Shown: positions 17,191 to 27,118, counted from the stretch's first letter. The stretch is DNA of 64,000 bases from Lysobacter sp. S4-A87 (GCF_022637455.1 NZ_CP093341.1:1116001-1180000); one strand, 5' to 3'. The notes: a model not told the origin generated them from the sequence alone. Program-made: numbers and translations.

Positions 17191-18185
17191 CACGCCAGGC
17201 CCTCCAGGTGGCCGCGCGCCGAGCCGTAGCGGCTGTCGGCCAACAAACCATCCCAGCCCATCGCGCCGCGACCGATCAGGCCGGTCAGCGCCATCGTGTT
17301 GAGCGTGCGCCCCTGCACCGCCTGCAGCGATTCCTCGACCAGCTGCGGATGGCACACCAGCACCACGTCGCAGCCGGCGTCGTAATGGGCGTCGATGCGC
17401 GCCTTGACGCCGCCCACCGAGAACGCCGCCTTCATGCCGATGTCGTCACTGAAGACAACACCGCGGAAGCCCATCTCGTTGCGCAGCACGTCGTTGATCC
17501 AGAACTTCGAGTAGCCCGCCGGCTCGGGTGCCACGGCCGGGTACTTCACGTGCGCCATCATCACCGCATCGGCCTTGGCCTCGATGCCGGCGACGAAGGG
17601 AATCAGGTCGGTCGCGCGCAGCTCATCCAACGGACGCGGATCGACCGCATCGTCGAAATGGGTGTCGGCCTGCACCGAGCCGTGGCCCGGGAAATGCTTG
17701 AGCGTGGCGGCCATGCCGGCAGCGTGCATGCCACGCACGTAGGCGCGGGTGAACTCGGCGACCACGGCAGGATCCTCCGAGAACGCGCGATTGCCGATCG
17801 CCAGGTTGCCGCGGCCCAGATCGACCACCGGCGCGAAGCTTAGGTCGACGCCACTGGCCTGCACCTCGGTGGCCATCAGCCACGCATGCTCTTCGGCCAG
17901 CTTGAGCGCGCCCTCGCGGTCCTCGGCATGGAGCTTGCCGAAGCCCTGCAGCGGCGGCAGTGCGCTGTAGCCTTCACGGAAGCGCTGCACGCGGCCGCCT
18001 TCCTGGTCGACGCAGATCAGCTGCGGACGCGTGGCCGCGGCGCGGATCGACGCCGAAAGTTCGGCGACCTGGTCGCGGGATGCGAAGTTGCGGGTGAACA
18101 GGATCACGCCGGCGCACGCGTCGTGCTGCAGCCAGTCGCGCTCCTGCGCGGTAAGTTCGGTGCCGGCGACGCCGATCACGAGCAT
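17190..18185 (-). CDS. nagZ: Beta-N-acetylhexosaminidase NagZ
   Basis: 331 residues, the usual length of the single-domain GH3 enzyme. DQEGGRVQRFREG and the family loop KHFPGHGSVQADTHFDD carry the histidine of the Asp-His acid/base dyad; FSDDIGM carries the nucleophilic aspartate. It acts in the cytoplasm, removing GlcNAc from GlcNAc-anhydroMurNAc-peptides during wall recycling. I chose ATG 18185 (MLVIGVAGTEL), with GGAG nine bases upstream, over 18233. It is the first gene of an operon with hpt and the thioinosine phosphorylase. Confidence 0.95.
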   Translation of the reverse strand: MLVIGVAGTELTAQERDWLQHDACAGVILFTRNFASRDQVAELSASIRAAATRPQLICVDQEGGRVQRFREGYSALPPLQGFGKLHAEDREGALKLAEEHAWLMATEVQASGVDLSFAPVVDLGRGNLAIGNRAFSEDPAVVAEFTRAYVRGMHAAGMAATLKHFPGHGSVQADTHFDDAVDPRPLDELRATDLIPFVAGIEAKADAVMMAHVKYPAVAPEPAGYSKFWINDVLRNEMGFRGVVFSDDIGMKAAFSVGGVKARIDAHYDAGCDVVLVCHPQLVEESLQAVQGRTLNTMALTGLIGRGAMGWDGLLADSRYGSARGHLEGLA

Positions 18186-18301
18186 GCGGAAAACTCCAGG
18201 CAGTGGGGCTGCGCCAGGGGCGCGGCCCCGCATTGTCGCGCAGATGACCGGCCGCGGCAGCCCCGCGGCCGTGGCTGATTCAGCTGTGAACGGTCAGCCG
18301 A

Positions 18302-19048
18302 TCAAACGGCGCAGCCGTCCGGGCCGCAGGCGGCGTCTTCAGGTTTGCCCGCGGCAGGCTCGCCCACAGCACGGTCGTCCGCAGCCGGCTCGCCCGTAGC
18401 CGGCGTTATGCCGATCCTGGCGAACGCGTCGCGGAATACATCCGGCGTCTGTGCGCCCTGCACCGCCAGGCGACCATCGAGGACGAACGTCGGCACCGCC
18501 TGGATGCCCAGCGCGCGCGCCTGGCCCAGTTGCGCGCGCACCTCGGCCAGGCCTTCGTCGGAATCGAGCATCGCGCGCACGCGCTGCTCCGACAGGCCGC
18601 CGGCGGCGCCGGCATCGACCAGCGTCTGCGCGTCGGCCAGATTGCGGCCTTCGGCGAAATGGGCACGGAACAGCGCCTCGCCGACCTGGTCGGCGTCGCC
18701 TTCACGCCCGGCCAGCCAGACCAGCCGGTGCGCCTTGAGCGTGTTGACCCGCACCTGGCCGCGGTCGAAGTCGAACGGCAGGCCTTCAGCGCGACCGGCC
18801 GCCTGGGTCTGCGCCAGGATCTGCGCGGTGCGCTCAGCGCCACCGAACTTGCGTTCGTACGCTTCGCGCAGCGGCACCGGGGTCTCGTCGGACTCGGGGT
18901 CGAGCTGGAACGCGTGCCAGTGGATGTCGGCGTTCCGCCCGGCTTCGCCCAGTTGCGCCAGCGCCTCGCGCAGGCGGTGCTTGCCGATCCAGCACCAGGG
19001 GCAGACCACGTCGGACCAGATATCGATGCGCAGGGGTTTGTTGTTCAT
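18302..19048 (-). CDS. DsbA-family FrnE-like oxidoreductase
   Basis: 248 residues. A thioredoxin-fold active site CPWC (DVVCPWCWIGKHRL) lies near residue 17, followed by the helical insertion of the FrnE subfamily and the cis-proline segment QAVPTFVLDG. There is no signal peptide, so it is cytoplasmic. FrnE-like proteins act as dithiol oxidoreductases or isomerases of unclear substrate. The C-terminal tail is an Ala/Gly/Glu-rich extension with an imperfect GEPAA duplication, ending in CGPDGC, a second Cys pair. It is followed upstream by the CYTH gene on the same strand. Confidence 0.9.
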   Translation of the reverse strand: MNNKPLRIDIWSDVVCPWCWIGKHRLREALAQLGEAGRNADIHWHAFQLDPESDETPVPLREAYERKFGGAERTAQILAQTQAAGRAEGLPFDFDRGQVRVNTLKAHRLVWLAGREGDADQVGEALFRAHFAEGRNLADAQTLVDAGAAGGLSEQRVRAMLDSDEGLAEVRAQLGQARALGIQAVPTFVLDGRLAVQGAQTPDVFRDAFARIGITPATGEPAADDRAVGEPAAGKPEDAACGPDGCAV

Positions 19049-19065
19049 GGTGCCGAGATGGGGCC

Positions 19066-19590
19066 TCAATGCGTCGACGCAACCGCGCCGGAACGCTCGC
19101 TCTCGCTCCACTGCGAGTAAGGCCGCGTGGCCAGGGCGAGGTTGTAGTAGCGCACCGCCTCGGTGACTTCCGCGCCGATCCACGACGGCCGGGCGAACGC
19201 CTCGTCTGCCGATGACAGCTCGATCTCGGCCACCACCAGTCCGGCGTTGTCACCGAGGAACTCGTCGACCTCCCACAGGTGGCCTTCGTGCTCGACGTAA
19301 TGGCGGCGCTTGTCGACCAGGCCGCCGACGCACAGCGCCAGCAGGCCGCGCGCATCGTCGACCGGAATCGGGTAGTCGAACTCCTGGCGGGTGTGGCCCA
19401 GCTCGCGCGACTTGAGGTTGAGGAAAGCCTCGTCGCCGGCGATGCGCACGCGCACCGACGCCTTCATCGCGCCGGTGTCCATCGCCGCCTGGTCGTTGAT
19501 GTAACCCTGCGCCATCGGCACCACTTCGCGCGCGGCCGCGCGCCAGCCGTCACCGGTGACCAGGAACTTGCGTTCGATTTCGATACCCAT
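19066..19590 (-). CDS. CYTH-domain protein (triphosphate tunnel metalloenzyme)
   Basis: 174 residues, all one CYTH domain. The N-terminal ExExK signature is present (MGIEIERKFLV) and further basic/acidic tunnel residues follow (SVRVRIAG, FLNLKSRE, EVDEFLGDNAGLVVAEIEL). Bacterial members of this size hydrolyse inorganic triphosphate or bind triphosphorylated compounds using Mg2+ or Mn2+. It lies between rlmD (12 bases upstream) and the FrnE-like gene. Confidence 0.92.
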   Translation of the reverse strand: MGIEIERKFLVTGDGWRAAAREVVPMAQGYINDQAAMDTGAMKASVRVRIAGDEAFLNLKSRELGHTRQEFDYPIPVDDARGLLALCVGGLVDKRRHYVEHEGHLWEVDEFLGDNAGLVVAEIELSSADEAFARPSWIGAEVTEAVRYYNLALATRPYSQWSESERSGAVASTH

Positions 19591-19602
19591 GTGCGCTCCT
19601 TG

Positions 19603-20934
19603 TCAGCCCGGCTCGAACATTGCGATCGATTCCACGTGCGCGGTGTGCGGGAACATGTCCATCACGCCCGCGGCGCGCAACTTCCAGCCGCGCTCGTTGA
19701 CGAGGAAACCGGCGTCGCGCGCCAGCGAGGCCGGATGGCAGCTGACGTAGACGATGCGCCCGAACTGTTTCAACGGAAGCTGCGCCAGCACGACATCAGC
19801 GCCCGAACGCGGCGGGTCGAGCAGCAGCTTGTCGAAGCCCTGCTTCATCCAGGACTCACCGCTGAGATCCTTGGCCAGGTCGGCGGCATGGAAGTGGGCG
19901 TTGTCGATGCCGTTGTGGGCGGCGTTCTCGCGTGCGCGCCGCACCAGCCCCGCCTCGCCTTCCACGCCGACCACCTCGCGCACCTGCCGCGCCAGCGGCA
20001 GGGTGAAGTTGCCCAGGCCCGCGAACAGGTCCAGCACGCGGTCACCGGGCTGCGGCTGCAGCAGATCGATGGCGTGCTGGATCATCTTGCCGTTGAGGCC
20101 GGCGTTGACCTGGATGAAGTCGAGCGGGCGGAACAGGAATTCCAGGTTCCACTGCGGCAGGCTGAAGGCCAGTTTCGGATCGGCCGGCCACAACGCGTGC
20201 ACGCTGTCCACTCCGGCCGGCTGCAGGAAGATCGCAAAGCCGTGCGCCTTGCCAAACGCGACGATGGCGTCCTTGTCGGCATCGGTGAGCGGCACCAGGT
20301 GACGGATCGTCAACGCGATGCCGCTGAAGTCCGGCGTCGGATCACCGGAGATGAACTCGATCTGCGGAATCTCGCGACGTGCCTGCAGGCCGTCGACCAG
20401 CGCGGCGAGTGCGCCGATGCTCTGGCCGATCTGCGGGATCACGGTGTGGCATTCGCGCAGGTCGGCGACGAAACGCGGATCGGTCTCGCGGAAGCCGACC
20501 AGGGTCTTGTCCTTCTTCTCGACGCGGCGCACCGAGAAACGGCCCTTGCGGCGATAACCCCAGGCGGCGTCGGTCAGCGGCGCGAGGATGCGTTCGGGCG
20601 TGACGTGGCCGATGCGCTCGAAGTTCTCCATCAGCACGTTCTGCTTGGCGAGGATCTGCTTGTCCTCGGCATAGTGCTGCAGGGCGCAGCCGCTGCACGT
20701 GCCGAAGTGTGGGCAGCGCGGCTCGACGCGCTCGGGCGCGGCCTCAAGCACGTCGACCGTGCGGGCCTCGTCAAAACTGCGGTGGCGGCCGGTCTGCGAG
20801 GCCATGACGCGCTCGCCCGGCAGGGCACCGGCGACGAACACGGCCTTGCCGTCGGGGCGGCGGGCTACGCCGCGACCGTCATGGGTCAGGCCGGTGATTT
20901 GTACTTCGAAGGGGGTTTGATCTATGCGGGCCAC
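19603..20934 (-). CDS. rlmD: 23S rRNA (uracil-1939-C5)-methyltransferase RlmD
   Basis: 443 residues. An N-terminal TRAM domain (FEVQITGLTHDGRGVARR) is followed by the [4Fe-4S] cysteine cluster CPHFGTCSGCALQH with the first Cys further upstream. The SAM-binding motif is DLFAGLGNFTLPLA, and the catalytic cysteine lies in YVSCHPASLARD. It methylates U1939 of 23S rRNA. First gene of a run with CYTH and FrnE-like genes. Confidence 0.95.
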   Translation of the reverse strand: MARIDQTPFEVQITGLTHDGRGVARRPDGKAVFVAGALPGERVMASQTGRHRSFDEARTVDVLEAAPERVEPRCPHFGTCSGCALQHYAEDKQILAKQNVLMENFERIGHVTPERILAPLTDAAWGYRRKGRFSVRRVEKKDKTLVGFRETDPRFVADLRECHTVIPQIGQSIGALAALVDGLQARREIPQIEFISGDPTPDFSGIALTIRHLVPLTDADKDAIVAFGKAHGFAIFLQPAGVDSVHALWPADPKLAFSLPQWNLEFLFRPLDFIQVNAGLNGKMIQHAIDLLQPQPGDRVLDLFAGLGNFTLPLARQVREVVGVEGEAGLVRRARENAAHNGIDNAHFHAADLAKDLSGESWMKQGFDKLLLDPPRSGADVVLAQLPLKQFGRIVYVSCHPASLARDAGFLVNERGWKLRAAGVMDMFPHTAHVESIAMFEPG

Positions 20935-20980
20935 AGCGGCTGGCGTGAAGCAGGGGGCCGGCTATTGTCGCAGATGAGCC

Positions 20981-21051
20981 GCCCTCTCCCTTCTCCCGCG
21001 TGCGGGAGAAGTGCCCAAAGGGCGGATGAGGGCACTCCTGCCCTCACCCCG
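20981..21051. repeat. CCCTCTCCC-type intergenic repeat with hairpin
   Basis: TTCTCCCGC and GCGGGAGAA pair (20991-21010), flanked by CCCTCTCCC and CCCTCACCCC ends, a form widely scattered between proteobacterial genes. It separates rlmD from the YdbL-like gene and may also end transcription of the latter. Confidence 0.6.
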
Positions 21052-21076
21052 ACCGTCCCAAGCGAGCGGCTGACGG

Positions 21077-21703
21077 CTACTTCTGCTTCCAGCCGCCGCC
21101 TGCATCCTGCACCCACCAGCCCGCGCGGGCGCTGTCGATCCACTGGCGCGCGAACACGGCGCGGATCTGCTGCTCCCACTCGGGATGGTTGTTGGCCACC
21201 GCGATCTCACGGTAGACGGCCTTGGCATCGCGGCCCTGCTCGGCCACCGCCTGGTTCACGCCCACGCGCTCGGGCAGCGGGATCTTGGCGGCATCGCGGA
21301 CGCTGATCGTGCCGTCGTTGGCGAAGCCGAGCGCGCCGGAATCGAAGTGCGGGCGCAGCTGACTGTCGAAGCGCGAGGCCATGCGCGACTGGATCGCCTG
21401 GATGGCCGGGGTCTTGATGTTGATGTCCGGCTGGTCCTGCGCGTGGGCCGTGCCGATGCCGACCAGCGACAGCCAGTCGATGCGCGCGGCCAGCGTGCCG
21501 GCACCGTGCGGAGACAGCGATGCGCTCTGCCCGCCCGGCTTGTCCTGCGGCTTGGGCTGCGGCTGCTGGGCGTCGTCGCCGATGACCTTCTCGACGAACT
21601 CCTTGGCCGCTTCCTTGGCTTCGGCAGCCGGGAAGTAGACGTTGATCGTGACGCAGGCAGTCAGCATCACGGCGGCAACCGGTACCCCCATCCAACGGCG
21701 CAT
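21077..21703 (-). CDS. YdbL-like DUF1318 lipoprotein
   Basis: 208 residues. A lipobox (VAAVMLTAC, Cys near 17) is followed by VTINVYFPAAEAKEAAKEFV, a Gln/Pro-rich linker of about 50 residues, then the DUF1318/YdbL domain (IQAIQSRMASRFDSQLRP, LGFANDGTISVRDA, NQAVAEQGRDAKAVYREIA). In E. coli, YdbL is a periplasmic accessory of the YdbH-YnbE bridge between inner and outer membranes; here it is itself a lipoprotein, probably in the outer membrane. It lies directly downstream of a YdbH-like gene. No separate ynbE fits in the 63 bases between them. Confidence 0.85.
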   Translation of the reverse strand: MRRWMGVPVAAVMLTACVTINVYFPAAEAKEAAKEFVEKVIGDDAQQPQPKPQDKPGGQSASLSPHGAGTLAARIDWLSLVGIGTAHAQDQPDINIKTPAIQAIQSRMASRFDSQLRPHFDSGALGFANDGTISVRDAAKIPLPERVGVNQAVAEQGRDAKAVYREIAVANNHPEWEQQIRAVFARQWIDSARAGWWVQDAGGGWKQK

Positions 21704-21766
21704 GTCTGTTCTCCTTTGATCGGTGTCCGCGGCAGTCGCACTGCGCGGATTGAAACGTGGGCTACC

Positions 21767-23803
21767 TTACTCGAAGACCGGTTTGACGTCGCCGCTGCTG
21801 GCCGCGACCAGGCGCTCGAGCAACGTCGGCCAATCGACGCGACGGTTGAATCCGACCACGCTCAGCCGCGGCAGGCCGGAACCTTCGACGATAATAAATC
21901 CCGGTCCGGCTAAACCCAGCCCTTCCATTTCGCAGACCTCGTCGACCAGCCGGCAGGCGATGCCGATCTCGCGATAGCCGAAGTCGTCGAACAAGCCGAT
22001 CAGCTGCGTTTGCAGGCCGCTCACGAACGAGGCGTCGCTGACGCTCGACAGGTCCTGCACGGCGCGCTGGCTGACGCGCTGGCGCACGCCGGCGGCCCTG
22101 GCGGCATCGGCGTCGGTCTGCAGGTAAGAACTGAAGGCCACCGGCTGCCAGTCGACCAGGCGCAGGTCGGCGATGCGGCCGTCGAGCTTGCCGGTGATCG
22201 TGCCAAATCCAAGCACGCCGGTCAGCGATTCCAGGTCGATGTCATCGAAGGCGATGTCGGACGACAACGTCGGAGCGACACCGAACGGACGCTCCATCGC
22301 CAGCGACGACACCTGCACCGTGCCGCCGAACAGCTGCATCGCCAGCCCGCCCTCGAAGTCGAGCCGGTCGTTGGCATAGCGAGCCTCTGGGATGTGGCCG
22401 GTCAGCTGGCCAGTGAAGGCCGGCCAGCCCAGTGCCGTCGAGAGCTGTGCGACATCGAGTTGCTCCAGCTCCAGCCCGAACCTGATTTCCAGGCCACTGC
22501 CACCTGCAGGCGGCTTGATCTGCAGATGGTCGAAGCCGGCACGTCCACCCAGCAGAGGCATCGACACCGGCTGGCGCAAGTGCAGTACGCCGTCGGCGCT
22601 GCGCAACGGCAGGTGCGCGGCACCGAAGGCGAGACCGTGCAGCGCGCCACCTTGCCAGCGCAGCTCGCTCTCCAGCGTCCTGGTGGACGAGTAGCGCACG
22701 TCACCTTCGAGGCCATCGAATCGAAACCGTCCACGCGGATCGTCGACCACGGCCGAGGCCACGGTGAGGTCGGCTTCGCGCAGGTCGCCCCGCTCGATCC
22801 GCAGGCGCGCATCGGCAGCGCCGCCGAGCTGAAGTTCGCCGAGCCCGGCCATGCCGAGGAATCCGGTGAGGTAGCCATCGCGCAATGGCGCGAGGTTGCC
22901 GCTGTGTGCGCGCAGGTCGAGCGTACGCAGGTCCATCTGCGCATCCAGTGCGGCGCTGGCATCGACGCGCAGGATGCCGCCATCGTTCCAGGCCAGCCTC
23001 GGCAGCTGCCAGCCCCCGCCCTCGTCCTGCACCGCCTGCACCGACAGGTCGACGCGACGCTTCTGCAGCGCCAGGTAGGCATTGCCGAACAGCATCTCGC
23101 CGCCATGCAGCTGGCCTTCGATGCCGACACGCGTGGTCGCGGCGAGCTCGGCATCGATGTCGACCTGCGCGCCGACGTTCTCGCCGGCAACAGTGCCGTC
23201 GGCGGTGTCGAAGGCAACGGACTGCAACTGCAACGGGCCACTGATGTGCAGCGGCGCCTTCGCTGGTGCGGCGATGTCGAGCCATCCGGTAACGGTGCCG
23301 GCGTTGAGCCGACCCTGCGGCCAGGCCTGCGCCAGCAGTGCCTGGGCCCAGGCCACGGGCACCCGGGTCAGGTCGATTCGGGTCAGGTCCGGCGCGGAGG
23401 CCAGTCGCTGCAGCGCGAGCGCTCCATTGCCCTGGCCGAGACGGATGTCGGTACGGACCGGGTCGAGCTCCAGCGCCAGGCGCAGGGGCCGGCTTTTCCC
23501 GCTGCGGACATCGCCCTCGCAACGCCAGCGGTCGCGGTCGCGCGACAGCGGACAGCGCCAGGTGACATTGCTGTAGCGGTATCCCAGCTCCGGCGCTTCG
23601 ACCCGCCCAGCGCGCAGCTCCAGCGACCCCTGGGACGACTGTGCCGGCCAGTCGAGGCGAACGTGCACGTCGGTCATCGTCGCCACCGCCAGCGTCACCT
23701 TTGCGATGCGCGCCTGGGCCGTGCGCGCATGCACCGTGCCCGTGGCCAGCAACGGCACGGTCAGCAGGCAGCCCAGCAGCAGGCGTAAGATCGCTCGCGA
23801 CAT
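21767..23803 (-). CDS. YdbH-like AsmA-family intermembrane protein
   Basis: 678 residues, shorter than E. coli YdbH (about 880). An N-terminal signal anchor (ILRLLLGCLLTVPLLATGTV) is followed by a long run of alternating beta-strands (LDWPAQSSQGSLELRAGRVE and similar), typical of the repeating beta-groove of AsmA-like bridge proteins. The C-terminal third (FGYREIGIACRLVDEVCEME, GPGFIIVEG) matches the YdbH end. The family (with TamB and YhdP) carries phospholipid across the periplasm. ATG 23803 was chosen because the upstream frame overlaps the divergent response regulator. It pairs with the YdbL-like gene. Confidence 0.8.
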   Translation of the reverse strand: MSRAILRLLLGCLLTVPLLATGTVHARTAQARIAKVTLAVATMTDVHVRLDWPAQSSQGSLELRAGRVEAPELGYRYSNVTWRCPLSRDRDRWRCEGDVRSGKSRPLRLALELDPVRTDIRLGQGNGALALQRLASAPDLTRIDLTRVPVAWAQALLAQAWPQGRLNAGTVTGWLDIAAPAKAPLHISGPLQLQSVAFDTADGTVAGENVGAQVDIDAELAATTRVGIEGQLHGGEMLFGNAYLALQKRRVDLSVQAVQDEGGGWQLPRLAWNDGGILRVDASAALDAQMDLRTLDLRAHSGNLAPLRDGYLTGFLGMAGLGELQLGGAADARLRIERGDLREADLTVASAVVDDPRGRFRFDGLEGDVRYSSTRTLESELRWQGGALHGLAFGAAHLPLRSADGVLHLRQPVSMPLLGGRAGFDHLQIKPPAGGSGLEIRFGLELEQLDVAQLSTALGWPAFTGQLTGHIPEARYANDRLDFEGGLAMQLFGGTVQVSSLAMERPFGVAPTLSSDIAFDDIDLESLTGVLGFGTITGKLDGRIADLRLVDWQPVAFSSYLQTDADAARAAGVRQRVSQRAVQDLSSVSDASFVSGLQTQLIGLFDDFGYREIGIACRLVDEVCEMEGLGLAGPGFIIVEGSGLPRLSVVGFNRRVDWPTLLERLVAASSGDVKPVFE

Positions 23804-23836
23804 CCGCGCAGCATACCCACAGGACGCGAACCGGCG

Positions 23837-24574
23837 ATGACGCCGAACCAACAACCGCCCCGGACCGCACCTCCGCGAGTACTGCTGGTCGAGGACGACC
23901 CGATCAGCCGCAGCTTCCTCGGCGCCGCGCTGGCGGGAGTTCCGGCCGAGGTCGACGCCGCCGACAGCCTGGCCGCCGGCATCGCCCTCGCGTCCTCGCA
24001 GGACTATGCGTTGTGGATGATCGACGCGCGCCTGCCCGACGGCAGCGGCAGCCAGTTGCTGGCACGGCTGCGCGAGCAGCATCCGCATACGCCGGCGCTG
24101 GCACATACCGCCGCACACGAATCGACCATCCTCGATGCCCTGCTGGCGGCCGGGTTCGGCGAGGTGCTGGTCAAGCCGATGCCGGCGTCGACGGTGCAGT
24201 CGGCAGTGCAGCGGATGCTGGGATTGTCCGGCGCGCAGTCGCGCAACCTGGCAGTGGCAGATGACGGCCCGTTGCCGTTGTGGGACTACGACGCGGCCGC
24301 GCGCGCACTCAATGGCAACCGCACCCACGTCGATACCCTGCGCGGACTGTTCGCGCTCGAGCTTCCAAAGTCATTGCAGGCGATCGCCGAAGCCGGCGCG
24401 CGCGGCGATGGCGATGCCATGCGCGGCGACCTGCATCGGCTGCGCGCCAGTTGTGGTTTCGTCGGCGCCCTGCGGCTGGCGGCGGCCGTGGAGGCGCTGC
24501 ATCGCGAACCGGGATCGCAGACGCTGCTCCACGCATTCGAACTGGCCGCGCGGGAAACCCAGGACTCGCTGTAG
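23837..24574 (+). CDS. Response regulator with C-terminal Hpt-like domain
   Basis: 245 residues. The receiver domain (about 14-130) has the acidic pocket LVEDD, the phospho-acceptor Asp in MIDARLPDGSG, a Thr/Ala switch (AHTAAHE) and the Lys in LVKPMPAS. After a linker comes a helical domain (about 155-240) with LHRLRASCGFVGALRLAAAV, which resembles the HxLKG phospho-acceptor helix of Hpt domains. There is no DNA-binding output, so it looks like a phosphorelay intermediate. No histidine kinase is nearby. It starts 33 bases from the divergent ydbH-like gene. Confidence 0.85.
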   Translation: MTPNQQPPRTAPPRVLLVEDDPISRSFLGAALAGVPAEVDAADSLAAGIALASSQDYALWMIDARLPDGSGSQLLARLREQHPHTPALAHTAAHESTILDALLAAGFGEVLVKPMPASTVQSAVQRMLGLSGAQSRNLAVADDGPLPLWDYDAAARALNGNRTHVDTLRGLFALELPKSLQAIAEAGARGDGDAMRGDLHRLRASCGFVGALRLAAAVEALHREPGSQTLLHAFELAARETQDSL

Positions 24575-24618
24575 CCGTATGTGCTCGCGGCGGCGCGCCC
24601 GCGCGGGCAGGCTCGACG

Positions 24619-25380
24619 CTACGACGATGAACCGGACGGCTCCGGTGGTTCGCGCCTGGCGGTGACGCGCCCCAGTTCGGCCAGCATCTCCCACGACTTC
24701 AGTCCGCGCGATCCCAGGTGGTGGGCGAGCACGCCGCGCATCGCCCGTCGCAGGCCCTGCAGATCGTCGGGCTCTGGCTGGCGGTTGTCGGCCAGGGACA
24801 GCAGCGCACGCCCGGTGGCGGCACTGCTGCGATCGCCATGACCGCGATCGCTGAGCAGCCGGCGCGCGCCGTGCTCCGGATCGAGGCGATAGCGCGCGGC
24901 CGGATCGATCGGCGCGCCGTCGCCGTCGTGGTGCCAGTCGAAGCCGAAGCCCAGCGCATCAAGCAGGTCGCGCTCGTAGCGGCGCAACGTCCAGCCCAGC
25001 GGCTCGCCCGCGCCGATGCGCGCGCGGGCGACGGCATAGGCGTCGTACAGATCCGGCGCGGGATCCTGGCGTGGCGCCAGGCGCAATGTCAGCTCGTTGA
25101 GATAGAAGCCGGCCAGCATGGCTTCGCCGCCCAGTCGCGGCGCGACGTCGATGGCTTCGGCCGCGTTCAATCGCGCCAGTTCACCGACCTGCACCGCATC
25201 GAAGCGGATGGACTGCAGCGGCTGCAATGCCGCGCGCAGTACCTGCCGCTTCGGTCCCTGCACGCCGCGCGCGACCAGGCCCATGCGGCCATGGTTGGCG
25301 CTGAGCACTTCGACCAGCAAGCTGGTCTCGCGCCACGGACGCGCATGCAGGACGAACGCCGGTTCGTTGCTCAGGCGCAC
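24619..25380 (-). CDS. recO: DNA repair protein RecO
   Basis: 253 residues. An N-terminal OB fold ([31 protein letters not shown]) precedes the helical C-terminal domain ([34 protein letters not shown]). The zinc cysteines found in some RecO proteins are absent. RecO loads RecA on SSB-coated DNA with RecR; recR is at 57.9 kb in this window. GTG start at 25380, 21 bases after era, as in the rnc-era-recO operon of many proteobacteria. Confidence 0.94.
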   Translation of the reverse strand: MRLSNEPAFVLHARPWRETSLLVEVLSANHGRMGLVARGVQGPKRQVLRAALQPLQSIRFDAVQVGELARLNAAEAIDVAPRLGGEAMLAGFYLNELTLRLAPRQDPAPDLYDAYAVARARIGAGEPLGWTLRRYERDLLDALGFGFDWHHDGDGAPIDPAARYRLDPEHGARRLLSDRGHGDRSSAATGRALLSLADNRQPEPDDLQGLRRAMRGVLAHHLGSRGLKSWEMLAELGRVTARREPPEPSGSSS

Positions 25381-25401
25381 TTGGGCGGGGTGACCGGAGA
25401 A

Positions 25402-26298
25402 TCAGTCGTGATAGCCAAACGCCCGCAGCGCAGCTTCATCGTCGGACCAGCCCTCGCGCACGCGCACCCAGGTTTCCAGGAACACCTTGCTGCCGAACAG
25501 GCGCTCCATCTGCAGGCGCGAACGCGAGCCGATCTCGCGCAGGCGCTCGCCGCCCTTGCCGATCACGATCGCCTTCTGGCCATCGCGCTCGACCCAGATG
25601 ACCGCGCCGATGCGCAGCAGGTTGCCGTCGACCTCGAACTTCTCGATCTCGACGGTGGTGGCATAGGGCAACTCCTCGCCCAGCTGGCGCATCAGCTGCT
25701 CGCGCACCATCTCGCCGGCGAGGAATCGCTGGCTCTTGTCGGTGATCTCGTCTTCGCCGTACAGCGCGTCCTGCTCGGGCAGTTGTGCCATCACCGTCTT
25801 GACCAGTGCCTCCAGCCCGTTGCGCTTGAGCGCGGAGATCGGGTGCACGCCGGCGAAATCGCGACCGTCGCTGACCTTGGCCAGGTACGGCAGCAGCGCG
25901 GCCTTGTCCTTGAGCCTGTCGATCTGGTTGACCACCAGCACCACCGGAACGCCGGCATTCTTCAGGGCGTCGTACGCCAGCGCGTCATCGTCTTCCCAGT
26001 GCCCGGCACGCACCACCAGCAGGGCGGTATCGACGCCTTCCAGCGCACCGCGCGCGGCGCGGTTCATCCAGCGGTTCATCGCCCGCTTCTGCTCGCGGTG
26101 GATGCCGGGGGTGTCGACCAGCAGCAGCTGGCCTTCCGGGAAGGTGGCGATGCCGAGCAGCTGATGGCGGGTGGTCTGGGGGCGGTTGGAGGTGATGCTG
26201 ACCTTGGCGCCGACCAGCGCGTTGACCAGGGTGGACTTGCCGACGTTGGGACGGCCGATGACGGCGACGTGGCCGGCGCGATGCGTGGGGGTGTTCAT
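25402..26298 (-). CDS. era: GTPase Era
   Basis: 298 residues. G1 [10 protein letters not shown]3 DTPG ([11 protein letters not shown]), G4 NQID ([10 protein letters not shown]), then a C-terminal KH domain with [11 protein letters not shown]. Era binds the 3' end of 16S rRNA and helps 30S assembly. ATG 26298 matches the family start; the frame extends to 26391 but into the palindromic repeat. That repeat fills most of the 157 bases between rnc and era. Confidence 0.96.
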   Translation of the reverse strand: MNTPTHRAGHVAVIGRPNVGKSTLVNALVGAKVSITSNRPQTTRHQLLGIATFPEGQLLLVDTPGIHREQKRAMNRWMNRAARGALEGVDTALLVVRAGHWEDDDALAYDALKNAGVPVVLVVNQIDRLKDKAALLPYLAKVSDGRDFAGVHPISALKRNGLEALVKTVMAQLPEQDALYGEDEITDKSQRFLAGEMVREQLMRQLGEELPYATTVEIEKFEVDGNLLRIGAVIWVERDGQKAIVIGKGGERLREIGSRSRLQMERLFGSKVFLETWVRVREGWSDDEAALRAFGYHD

Positions 26299-26367
26299 TG
26301 GGGAGATTGTCGGCTTGCGCGAGGCGCAGGGCAAACAATTCGCGGCCAGGCCTGCCTTTCGAGTTCC

Positions 26368-26439
26368 GTAGGCCGGGTAAGCGAAGCGCACCCGGGATTG
26401 CCGGCCGGTCCCCGGGTGCGCTTCGCTTACCCGGGCTAC
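26368..26439. repeat. GTAGCCCGGG long palindrome (copy 2)
   Basis: Two 29-base inverted arms (26368-26396 and 26411-26439) with one mismatch and a 14-base spacer. The arm sequence is the same as in the copy at 41.4 kb. It lies inside the rnc-era-recO operon, between rnc and era, where it could fold in the mRNA. A partial direct duplication (CGGCTACGGTCG) follows. Confidence 0.9.
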
Positions 26440-26455
26440 GGTCGGCTACGGTCGC

Positions 26456-27110
<655 letters not shown>

Positions 27111-27118
<8 letters not shown>

